In this document: in pieces, positions 25,944-36,988 of the stretch
Layout: each line of letters starts with the position of its first letter
Position numbering within the stretch: position 1 is the first letter of the stretch
Source: Actinernus sp. WN-2022
Taxonomy: Eukaryota > Cnidaria > Anthozoa > Actiniaria > Actinernidae
Length of the DNA stretch: 64,000 nucleotides
Direction: 5' to 3'
Assembly: GCA_030867875.1 (NCBI GenBank)
Contig: JAOWCC010001634.1
Span: 34,739,867 to 34,803,866 of the forward strand
The notes under the pieces: generated by a model
Told to the model about the DNA's origin: nothing
Databases searched by the model: none
What the model saw: the letters and a program-made list of their open reading frames with translations, nothing else
Program-made: the position numbers and the translations under genes

Positions 25944-26394
25944 TGATTACTTTACTCGTTCAAGGTTTAATCTCCATAAACAATTCCTTAAACACCAATT
26001 TTCTATTCGTTCACAGGCCCCTACTATTTGGAATAGTGTCCCCCTCTCTCTTCGCAACTCTTTAAATGTTGGAAATTTCAGAAAGAAACTTAATTTTTTT
26101 TTCTACATCATCGCTAGTACAGGCAACAATGTCAATTATAAATACTGGCAATAAGGTATATATCAATAAGCAGTTTATTTATTTATTTTAAATTTGTAAA
26201 CTATAGCTATTTTGTGTGTGTATGTTCGTTAGTTAATTCACCACTTTGATTTTCTTTCCATCTTGTAAAAAAATACTTGTAATATTGTACTATCTCTACT
26301 GACCATAAGCCATTTAAGCCTCTGGCTTTGGCCTTTCTTCTGTAAGTTCTCCCTTATAGTATTTCTAAATAAATTGAATTGAATTGAATTGTGT
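25944..26394 (+). pseudogene. 3' end of a CR1/L2-type LINE
   Basis: An open frame from about 25944 to 26155 reads the C-terminus of a LINE reverse transcriptase, including the conserved APTIWNSVPLSLRNSL block, then a TAA stop and an AT-rich 3' UTR. It ends in a (TTGAA)n tail (ttgaattgaattgaattg), the microsatellite 3' end typical of CR1/L2 elements. Everything upstream is missing, so this is a severe 5' truncation. Not functional. Confidence 0.8.
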
Positions 26395-26424
26395 AATCAA
26401 GTCATCAGTCATTTCCGAACAATG

Positions 26425-26838
26425 TAAGTAGAAAAGTACTTTTCTGTGCGCTAAACAACATACTAAAATAATGCAGACTACACATGGACATAAGTACAGT
26501 GATTGTAAAACCAAACACAGGTATGATTTACTGAATAACATACTTTTGGGAGTATTTTCGGAGGTACTTTCTAGCTGAGACTGTGCAGTTGTCCGTATTA
26601 CACGCCTTTCATAAGTTTTACTTCCGGTTACGAAAACGAGGCTCCAGGTGGTTTGAAATCCAAGATGGCGGACAACTGCACAGTCTCAGCTAGAAAGTAC
26701 CTCCGAAAATACTCCCAAAAGTATGTTATTCAGTAAATCATACCTGTGTTTGGTTTTACAATCACTGTATTTATGTCCATATGTAGTCTGCATTATTTTA
26801 GTATATTGTTTAGCGCACAGAAAAGTACTTTTCTACTT
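26425..26838. repeat. Near-perfect palindrome (arms ~172 bp)
   Basis: The arms 26425-26596 and 26665-26838 are inverted copies with about five differences, around a ~68-bp centre containing CCAAGATGGCGG. The arm plus centre recurs once more at 33095-33295 in a non-palindromic form. Confidence 0.85.
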
Positions 26839-26864
26839 GATCAAGTCATCCTCAAGCATGTTAA

Positions 26865-27519
26865 GGCCTGGTTCAGGGGTCAAATTTCGGGTAAAAACTG
26901 TTTTCCTTATTTCAGCACAGCCGAGTGTGGTAAGTACACCAAGTTTCTTACGATAATAGATATCGCTATTCTTGACTACCTTAAGTAGTTTGTGTGTAGT
27001 AAAACGTGTCACGTGGTCTGTCATGTGACTTAGAACACGAAATCAGTAAATCAAAAACGCGGCTCCGAGTTTAAAACAGCTAGGATGATGAGTGGATGTG
27101 TTTAGTTAAGGCTGACGCCCTTTACCTAAATCAACTTAGAAAAGATGACTACAATGTTTCGTTAACGAGTAATTAAGGCCAACATATGCAAAATAGGTCA
27201 CGTGACTTTTTATACCCTTAATATCTCCTTATCTTTACATGATAGTCATGTTTTCTAAGCGTGATCTGAAACACTGCGGGAGGAGTAATGTTTTAGCAGG
27301 GTTATTTTATATTCATATGTTATCGTCGCAGCCGCATTTCACTTAAACGATTTTATATGATTATGACGTCATCGATCACGTGATACCACAACCATCCACT
27401 TAACACATTTAAGGAAGTTGATATTAGTATTATGGTGTAATTAGATTTTGTTTAAACTGTTATTTCTGTCAGAAAACATTATTTAACGTACATCTATTTT
27501 CCGTTAAATGAACCAGGCC
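26865..27519. mobile_element. TTAA-flanked MITE (GGCCTGGTTCA termini)
   Basis: Termini GGCCTGGTTCA and complement TGAACCAGGCC, flanked by TTAA at 26861-26864 and 27520-27523. The bases outside the TTAAs are complementary to each other (tcaagcatg and catgcttga). The pre-insertion target was therefore a palindrome centred on TTAA. 655 bp, no coding capacity. Confidence 0.8.
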
Positions 27520-27565
27520 TTAACATGCTTGAGTCGGTCATTTCCGAACAATGTACACCCGACAG

Positions 27566-30134
27566 GGGGTGTCTCGAAACCTAAGACCCTCGAAAACTAA
27601 GACCTAAGACCTAAGACCCCCTCTTAGTTTTTCTAGATCTCGAAAGCTAAGACCCCCTCTTAGTTTTTCTAGATCTCGAAAGCTAAGACCCCGCCAAAGA
27701 AAGCGATGTGAAGCGAAGCGAAGAAATAAAAACAGCTCCTGACTGTGTGTGACTACCGGATGGTGTAATTTGCGGCTTGACGGCTTGGCGGCTTGACGGA
27801 ACGGCGGAATAAAATTGTTTTTTTCAATGGCTTTGTAAGTCGCAGTGTGGAAATTTCGAATTTGACGTTCTTTCCGATTAACGATAAAAAGCAAGCATTT
27901 TTGACGATCAGTATTCTCCAGATACAGAACCGAGATGAACAGACCGAACAAACGGAACAGATGAACAGACTGATGGTTTTAATACGGACATGAATCAAAT
28001 TAGTGCAGAACTGAATAAACTACTTTTCGGATTGCAAAAACAATTTATCGAACTGCAAATGACGTGAACAAACTAGTAGGATAAAGAAGAAAAGTATATA
28101 TTAAACCGGAAAAAAAAACGACAGAACAAGAAAAACGAGCGAAACTGAACTCTGAGAGGAAATTATAAAATTGGCCGGACCCCTGTGGAAACATCAACAA
28201 AGGGTGACTTTCTTTCGATTCTCGCTGGAAAATCGATGGAAACAACGGCTGTCACGGTTTTAGTTTAGAAGTCGCATGTGTGTTACAGAACTGTTGACGT
28301 TTCATGGGTTTAGCGCTATGGATTCGGGAACGCACTGACATACAGCTATGTCGATTGTATTGTAGAGCGGCCATATCGAATGTATATTGGAACAAGAGCC
28401 CACTGGGCTTTCACTCGAGCCACTATATATTCATCAGGAGACATTTTGCATCTCCCACCTTTATGGAGGAATGGGTACTCCCATAAAGAAATTGTTTTCA
28501 GTGTCCAAGGGAAGCACATTAGAAATGTGGAGGGGGGAGGTAGGACTTCCTCAAGATGCACATTTTGTTCGTAGCTGGAAGCGGATCAGAGAAACTAAGT
28601 AATAGATTGAACTGAATTGTGATTGTAATCGAAATATTGTAAATTAGAATTAGAAAGGACTTAGCTGTGAATAACTGTGAGGGTAAAGAGAACAAAATAA
28701 AACTTACAGCGAGGTATACACTGGTATAAAAATAAAAACGTTTCATTTTTCTAGGGATCCAGAAGCAGGGGTCCACGTTTCGTCGACTGACTCGGGTTCC
28801 TGTATACGGAAAATTTGATTTTTTCCCACCTCAAAAAGCATTTACCATTGCAGGAACTCTAATCTCAATTTTCTTACTTTTTCTTGCAACTCGCATTTTT
28901 AAACTAGCAACTCGCATTTTTCAACTCGCATCAAATCCATTCTCCAAGTTGACTGACAACCAGTATTAAGTAAAGCACACACTGGCGGAAGCTGAATACT
29001 TACCTTCTCACATTCATTTGCAACGAAAACCCCAAAACCCATTACACATGGTAATTCGAGCCACCGACATAAATTCCGCGGCTGAACTGATGATGAGCCA
29101 ACAGCTAACAGGTATAAAATATCAATAGCAAAGCTTTTTGCAAAAGTTGGTTACATTGTACAACGTGTCGTGTGAATGGGATTGGTGCCTGTACCAAGCA
29201 TTTTGGCCAAGTGTCTACACCCCTAAATTTGGTCCGCGGACCCAAAAGTTTTCGGCACGACACCTATTTTTGTCGTGTACGTATGAACATTTCTGGGTCG
29301 GCGAACCCATATTATCTCGGTCCGCCTGGTTGGAGAGTCGTCCTTGAGAATTATAGCATAAGTCTACAATAATTATTACCTTAAATAAAGCTTTCCAAAC
29401 ATAACGAAGGTATATCGGTTAATAAGAGTTTTATTGTATGGCCATTTTGAAATCTAAAATAAAAGGTAAAGGCAGGGAAATGTTTTTTTATTTGCATTGC
29501 TACAGCGCGCGTGTAACACTCAAATGGCTTCTCCAGTACTTTTACTGAATACAAGAAACTTCAAAACGATCGATAGTATCGTTGTTTTAGGCATGAAATC
29601 TAACAAGAGGAAAGCCTATAAAGCAAAAAGGTGTTCAAAACTGAACAGTGTTCATTTAAAATGAGATAAATCAAACATCTTTCATCACTAAAGCGGCGCG
29701 GCAATATGTTAATTCAAACCGGTATTTTCTCAATTAAACTCGGAATCCACCAGATCTTCATCAACTACTACATGAGGGTCTGAATGGGGGATTGGGGGGG
29801 GGGGGGGGGTCTACATGTCAGTTGTCAGTTAAAATTTTGCCCATTTATCAGTTGTCAGTTAACCCCGTTCAGCCTCTCATTAAACGTTACTTTAAATATG
29901 CGCTATAGCCTTTTCGATGTGGCACGACATTAGGGTCTTAGTTTTCGAACTACGAATTACGAAAACTAAGAGGGGGTCTTAGCTTTCGAGATCTAGAAAA
30001 ACTAAGAGGCGGTCTTAGCTTTCGAGATCTAGAAAAACTAAGAGGGGGTCTTAGCTTTCGAGATCTAGAAAAACTAAGAGGGGGTCTTAGGTCTTAGGTC
30101 TTAGTTTTCGAGGGTCTTAGGTTTCGAGACACCC
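27566..30134. mobile_element. Non-autonomous DNA transposon with 9-bp target duplication
   Basis: Inverted ends GGGTGTCTCGAAACC, extending about 130 bp inward and containing 2-4 tandem copies of a ~36-bp unit built around 'ctagatctcgaaagctaaga'. It is flanked by acccgacag at 27557-27565 and 30135-30143. The 2.4-kb interior has only short unrecognised frames. The left end has one extra G. A 9-bp duplication fits MULE-type or AcademH-type elements. The termini differ from the Academ-like element at 7441. Confidence 0.75.
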
Positions 30135-30137
30135 ACC

Positions 30138-31405
30138 CGACAGGTTGCAAATCTAAAAAACGTTTGCAGCTTACAGAGGACGATATTAATTATTTCAGGG
30201 GCATCTTTCCGTCGAAGATATCTAAGCTAACTTAAAGGAGTCGGAAATATTTTCTGCCTAAAGTAAATTAGTATTGTGGTCTAAAATTGAGGCAAAGTGA
30301 TTTATGAGGTGCAAAGCAAATTTTAGTTTATTTCTGATAGGCTGTTTAATAAGCTCATGTCATGATATCTAATCTCTTTTGCTATTTAATACGGCAAGTG
30401 AAGTGCTATCGATGGGAAATGTAACTACTGTTCACCTAACAGAAAACAAACATTGGAAAAAGCTGGAGTCAACTGATAAGATGCAGGCAACGAGTATACC
30501 GAAACAGCAGCCATTGTACTGGATAACCATCCAGACATAGTTCCAGTTAGAATATGGCTTATCCGTTCATAGTTCCCCAAAGCCGTTTTCACTTAAATTA
30601 TGTACATAACTTTTACATTAATAAAGAATGATAGCACGTTTTTCTTCCCCTATCCCTACCCATTATATGGTAAATTCTATTTTTTCATACCCTTTTTTCA
30701 CATTGTATACAATTCATACCCTACCCTTCAATGTATATTCCCTGACTTTGTATCACTTACATTATTGTGTAACAGCATACGGTATTGATTTTATTATTCA
30801 TATACCATTAAAATAAGTTTATTTGTAGTAAGAATATATCTAGCAGAGGCTTTTGGACACTGCTTGGGCTTTTTGAATGGAATTCAAATTTCTAACAATA
30901 CCATTTTGTACAAAATATTCTTTTGTGCAATCATTGATAATTTGATAATTATATATAATGAAAAGCTTAGCACAAACCGATTGTAATTAGTAGTGGTTCC
31001 TTAATTCCCCTATCCCTGCATGCTCTGTGTGGTATATTAGCTCACCCTATCTAGGGTTTTAGCCAGTCAAATAAGGGGAGATGGGGCAGGGGTGCCAATG
31101 CCCTCCTTTCCCCAAGCAACTTCCCCCACTCCCTTCACTCTCATATCAGGCTACCACATTGTTATATCAGTTATTGCTTATTTAGCAGCAGTGTTTTTCT
31201 CATTTCTGATTTTGCTTCACCTTACCCCAAACCTTCTGGGCTAAAACCCTGCTATCCAATTACACACATTACTCACTCATCTTATGATTCCCCCAATTTC
31301 ATGTGGACTAAATTTAATATCACCTTCAACCACCACTTAGTTAACACCTATTTTACCAGTTAATAGTTTTAATATGTTTGTTACAATTTATTTAGTACTT
31401 AATGT
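30138..31405. repeat. Right arm of the large inverted duplication
   Basis: Complement of 24286-25942 without the Harbinger-like MITE. The outer edge of both arms is 'gtactaaataaattg' or its complement. About 4.2 kb separates the arms. Confidence 0.85.
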
Positions 31406-31608
31406 TTTCATATTTTTATTGACCTGGATTGCTTGTATAGCCACTGTTTATAAGTGGTATTCCCTCAGTTCCCATATTACTGTTAGCCTCAATTAAACAT
31501 TTATTTCAGTAAATGATATTTCTCCCTTCTCTCAAACATTATAAAAATCATACTAGACCTGAAATATTTTAGAAGATGAGAATCCTGTGTAGAAACTAAT
31601 ATTATTTT

Positions 31609-31995
31609 TTATTTCCTTGAAGAAGAAAAACGAGCAGGTTTTTCAATAGCGGTCGGTTGAATCTGTATTTTCATCGTTTGACTGATGCCCATTGATTGAA
31701 TATCATCAACAGTATTTTCTTCATTCTGGTAGCTGTAGCTATCATTGTTTCCAAGAGCCAGAATTATGCTTGAAGATTTCTCTTCTCTTGAGTACGTTGA
31801 CACCAAGGGAACATATTTTTCCCGGAATGCCTGTACCTAATACGACGCCTGATGCCGGCATACTTCAAATATCACTTTTCTGGGTGCTTCTTGGTGAAGC
31901 AGATTCATTGTTTCTGGGGATAGGGTTCTTTGTATTTCAGGGTGTTGTTTTGCTTTAGAAGACAGTAGTTTTCTTTGTGTTACATATGTGGTGAT
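31609..31995 (-). pseudogene. Exon-like frame with one in-frame stop, unrecognised
   Basis: Reading on the minus strand from a plausible splice acceptor (tttcttgttgttacag|ATC, boundary at 31995), one frame runs 129 codons to a TAA at 31609. It is broken only by a TAG at 31837-31839. The encoded residues are Ser/Gln/Glu-rich, with composition more like a protein than random sequence. I do not recognise the family. It could be the last exon of a decayed transposon gene or host gene. An alternative is an intron ending at the TAG, since the next bases are GTACAG. Confidence 0.35.
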
Positions 31996-32240
31996 CTGTA
32001 ACAACAAGAAACCCCCACTTCCCTCAAAGTTATACGTTAACTGAACAACCATAAGTTAGTCATATTTCAAGCAACCGTATCAGCCATACTCTTTCTCAGT
32101 TTTGGGTCGGCTTACACTACAAATCACGTCTCAAGAGTTATTCCAGTACATAGTGTACACAGCAATGCAGTATTTCATACGGCGTGTGCTTTTTGTGGTA
32201 GTGATCTGTGGAGATTTTCAACAAAAGTTAATAGTTTAAA

Positions 32241-33010
32241 CACAGGAAGCCCAAGCTCTGTTTATGTAAATTTAATTTATAAGGGTTTGTATGGGAATTT
32301 TTAAATCTGGTTTTTCGATAAATATACTGTAATAAAGTGAATAAAACTTACCTGGTGTCTATGATCTGTGTCTTGGCTGTGTCTGTACGTAGTTTCAGCG
32401 AATTTGGGCCAATTTTGAATCCCTTACTCTTCATTTCTTCTTTACTATGAAGAGTAAGGGATTCAAAATTGGCCCAAATTCGCTGAAACTACGTACAGAC
32501 ACAGCCAAGACACAGATCATAGACACCAGGTAAGTTTTATTCACTTTATTACAGTATATTTATCGAAAAACCAGATTTAAAAATTCCCATACAAACCCTT
32601 ATAAATTAAATTTACATAAACAGAGCTTAATATGAAGAGTAAGGGATTCAAAATTGGCCCAAATTCGCTGAAACTACGTACAGACACAGCCAAGACACAG
32701 ATCATAGACACCAGGTAAGTTTTATTCACTTTATTACAGTATATTTATCGAAAAACCAGATTAAAAAATTCCCATACAAACCCTTATAAATTAAATTTAC
32801 ATAAACAGAGCTTAATATGAAGAGTAAGGGATTCAAAATTGGCCCAAATTCGCTGAAACTACGTACAGACACAGCCAAGACACAGATCATAGACACCAGG
32901 TAAGTTTTATTCACTTTATTACAGTATATTTATCGAAAAACCAGATTTAAAAATTCCCATACAAACCCTTATAAATTAAATTTACATAAACAGAGCTTGG
33001 GCTTCCTGTG
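32241..33010. mobile_element. Foldback element, copy 1 (one left arm, three tandem right arms)
   Basis: Starts CACAGGAAGCCCAAGCTC and ends with its complement, flanked by gtttaaa (32234-32240 and 33011-33017, 7 bp). The left arm (~195 bp) is followed by three head-to-tail ~183-bp copies of its complement (starting near 32448, 32631 and 32814). Each right arm contains ACCAG|GTAAGT, a perfect splice-donor consensus. No protein is encoded. Superfamily unknown. Confidence 0.8.
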
Positions 33011-33094
33011 GTTTAAAAGTTTCATCCGCGCTCTTTCGGTATTTTGCCCAAAACGTGGACGTTTTTCATGCAAATCATCAGTTCATATACGGTA

Positions 33095-33295
33095 GACTAT
33101 ACATGAACATAAATACAGTGATTCTGAAGCCAAATTCAGGTACGATCTACTAAATAACACACTTTTCGAGTCGTTTTCGGAGGTACTTTCTAGCTGAGAC
33201 TGAGCAGTTGTCCGCCAGCTTGGATTTCAAACCACCTGGAGCCTCGTCTTCGTGACCGGAAGTAAAACTTATGAAAGGCGTGTATTGACTGTCGT
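33095..33295 (+). repeat. Single unit of the 26425-26838 palindrome family
   Basis: Carries the same 'ggaggtactttctagctgag' block and the same central segment as the palindrome, diverged, but with the centre in the opposite order relative to the arm. This indicates the palindrome arose from an inverted duplication of this kind of unit. Confidence 0.75.
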
Positions 33296-35057
33296 TGTGT
33301 TGTTATTTATTGTTATTAACCTCTCGAAAGTATAGTAGAAATGACCCGATTTCTCAGTTCTCTGACTGACAGGGGCCTTTTAAAATATTATAATTTATAT
33401 GCATGCAGACGTATTTAAATGTTTATACATTCGGGAACGAAAATCTAGCATGCAGTGAGTGAGTATAAACTGAGTAAGTAATCTGAAATGAAGATTTTTT
33501 CAAACGAACGATAAATGACTCTGATGTGGAAATCGCACATTTATCTGTGGCGTGTTATTGACACTGGTAAAAACCAATCTTTCCTAAACACAAGACAGTT
33601 ACCACCTAACACAATTATTGACTTTTTATTTTGTTCTATTTCCCGGGTCTATTTACATCTGGCCTGTACCTCTTTGTATTTGATTATTATCTCTGGGTTC
33701 AGGCATTCTACAGTGTATTATCTTAATGTTTTTTTTAGAACTGACATAACTGATGATATTATGTATAGAGTAGTGTATTTATCATTATTGCAAGTTTATA
33801 AAATAAACTAAATTTGGTCCAGAACTGAGAGAGTATAATTATTTATTACTTACATGCAAGTGGCATTCATTCTTTCTTTCCCTTCCCCTTTCTTGGTACC
33901 ATTATATATCCATGCAAGCTAGATCTTGTTTCAGTGTTTTCCATCTGAGGTGGTCCTGGCTTAAGATAACCCTAAGTTTAACTGAAGGACGTACCTTCTC
34001 ATCATTGTATTTCTTATTATGCCTTATTACTCGTATACATTTCCATCATCTTATGAGAAAATAAATGTAATTGTTGTTGTTGTTCCTGACAGTTCTTGGC
34101 ATCAGCATCGTCACTTTCACTCGGTCACGATCAGGAGTACGACTACTTTTAAGAATTATTTGTGAATGAAAATTAATCTTGCCCAATGATAGAAAAAAAT
34201 GAGTGGACATTGCATGTTTCTTTGTGGCTTGCCATTATAAGTTTCAGTCTCCTTCAAGATGTAGAAAATGAGCACTAGCACAGTGGCAGCTCACTTAAAT
34301 ACTAGAAAATGGTGGTCTGTAGTTTACACCCCCAATTGAAAATATTGTATTGACAATTTAGCCTGAAGTTCAGCCGTCTCCACTGGTTTGTTATTGAGAA
34401 TTACAAATATACGACTTTATTATTTTCACATGTAGAACGACATTACCTAACTATTCACAATGAATAGGAACATTATGTGGAATTTGTTGTTCTAAATTGC
34501 TTGATTTCTTGTAGTCGTACTGCACCTGATATAATTACAATGCATCAAATTTGAGTGACTCGATATCGTGCAGACTACTCAAATAACCATTGCACTTCAA
34601 TCAACAACACCCATACCAAGTTTTTTAATAATTCTAACGACCCTCGAGGAACAATAATATTGAAAAGAAAGTAATATTAAACTACAGAATTGAGGGAAAT
34701 TGTGGCTGAAATGTACATGCACAGCATGTATGTGTGTGTTGTGTGTGTATTATGGCTCTATCATTTCCAACCCCCCCCCCCCCCCCCCCCAGGCATACCA
34801 TAACCCTAACCCAAACCCCCCCCCCCCCCCCCCCCCGGCATACGTGGGGCATTTGCACATTGACATTTGACAGACAAGAGCATCAGTAGAGAACCAATTC
34901 TCTGGCTACTTTAGCACAAACCATGTTGACACAAAATTATGCTAGAACTCCATGCAGTACATGCTATAGATGGCCCGAGTTAAGGCCACTCAGGGCCTCT
35001 TGTTGTACTTACTTTAAGCCTTCATCATTTATCTATTTAATATTTTTATATGACTTG
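33296..35057. other. Stretch without a supportable gene
   Basis: AT-rich sequence with no recognisable domain. It ends with two C-tracts (about 34769-34790 and 34818-34836) separated by 'aggcataccataaccctaac'. The open frame at 33515-33811 has no recognisable features. Confidence 0.55.
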
Positions 35058-35442
35058 TACAGGGTGTCCCAAAAGTTCGTTCCTCTACTTTACAGGCCTG
35101 TATTTTATTATTTCTTGACTCACGGAAAAGCTTTTCCATAAAAACATTTATAAAAACCATCTAGTTTAATGTTTTTATTACTTACGGGCTTAAAAATAAC
35201 GAGTTTTTTGCTTTTTACATTTTCCCGCCAAAACATGTGATTTGGAATTGCGCGCGTGTACATTTCCCACTGAGTTGCTCAAACGTTTTTGTCGTTTTTA
35301 GCAGCTTCTTATTAAAGATGAATCCTCCTCTCAAAGTAAAAAGGTTAACCTATTTACGAGCACAAGCACCTATACTTAGATCTTCTGGTCTATCTGTTCA
35401 AGAAATCGCAAAAAATACTAAAAAAAATGAACGTTGTGTAGT

Positions 35443-36027
35443 CACAGGAAGCCCAAGCTCTGTTTATGTAAATTTAATTTTATAAGGGTTTGTATGGGAA
35501 TTTTTAAATCTGGTTTTTCGATAAATATACTGTAATAAAGTGAATAAAACTTACCTGGTGTCTATGATCTGTGTCTTGGCTGTGTCTGTACGTAGTTTCA
35601 GCGAATTTGGGCCAATTTTGAATCCCTTACTCTTCATTTCTTCTTTACTATGAAGAGTAAGGGATTCAAAATTGGCCCAAATTCGCTGAAACTACGTACA
35701 GACACAGCCAAGACACAGATCATAGACACCAGGTAAGTTTTATTCACTTTATTACAGTATATTTATCGAAAAACCAGATTTAAAAATTCCCATACAAACC
35801 CTTATAAATTAAATTTACATAAACAGAGCTTAATATGAAGAGTAAGGGATTCAAAATTGGCCCAAATTCGCTGAAACTACGTACAGACACAGCCAAGACA
35901 CAGATCATAGACACCAGGTAAGTTTTATTCACTTTATTACAGTATATTTATCGAAAACCAGATTTAAAAATTCCCATACAAACCCTTATCAATTGAATTT
36001 ACATAAACAGAGCTTGGGCTTCCTGTG
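35443..36027. mobile_element. Foldback element, copy 2 (one left arm, two tandem right arms)
   Basis: Same termini and arms as 32241-33010, but with two right arms instead of three. It is flanked by gtgtagt (35436-35442 and 36028-36034), again 7 bp. It interrupts the mariner transposase after its N-terminal segment. Confidence 0.85.
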
Positions 36028-36988
36028 GTGTAGTAAAATGGTCGTCCAGAGGCGAAGATTTTGAAGACAAGAAACGAAGTCGAAGTCCTAGGGTCCTAAA
36101 CGAAGCGGCTAAGAAAGTCTTTGAGAAGGCAAAGTACACACGAGGAAAATCAACAAGGCAGCTATCACATCATTTAGCAAGTAAAGGCTTCAGTGTCAGG
36201 CAAGAAAAACTCTGTCTGGAGATTCATGAAAAGCAAAGGTGGGAAACCTCTGAGACGGCAAAAGAAGCCACTATTGACTGCAAAACAACGCATAGCTCGG
36301 CTAAAATCTGCTAAAAATACAGAAAACTGACTGCAGAGGAATGAGATGATTTTCTCTTTTATGACGAATGTCCGAAGTATCTGTTTCAGTTGCCTAACCC
36401 CAAAAATGACATCGTCTGGGGATCGCAAGAGAGCCAAGTACATGTACCTCCTACCAAGTCAAGCAAAGCTCGAAATGGATGATCTGGCATGATCTGGCAT
36501 GGGGCGGAATGACAGGCCGCGGTCTGACCGATCTTCACTTTATTCCACAAAGATAGACTGTAACTGCTGATTATTATATAAACAACAAACTAGAGAAAGA
36601 AGTTCAGCCTCTTCTTCGCCGTAAATCTATCAATCAATCAATCAAGCTTTTATTTATACTCGTACATTTACAAAGAAGGATTATTACAAAACTAACAAAA
36701 TATAGGAAAAGAAAATAATTTATTGCTGATGATACTTAAGACTTATATAGAGTAAACGCTGCTTAGATTAACCATGAGGGCTATTCGAGCTAAGTAGCGT
36801 TAAAAATTGCTTGGAAAATTTGAAACAAGATAGGCCAGGGGACAAGAACAACAATGTTTAACTGAGCTACAGTACATATATAAGTATTATAAAACTACAA
36901 AATTAAGATGGCAATAGGAAGGTAGGAAGCTAATAATTCTGATAGTTAATTAAAATACATTGTAGTAATGGCAATGGAAGGACATTCA

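Noticed and set aside
28304..28602. Overlapping frames within the 27566-30134 element as a transposase
   Set aside because: Too short, no catalytic motif, no splice continuation seen.
33515..33811. 98-codon frame on the plus strand
   Set aside because: Hydrophobic low-information sequence with no recognisable domain or neighbouring exon.
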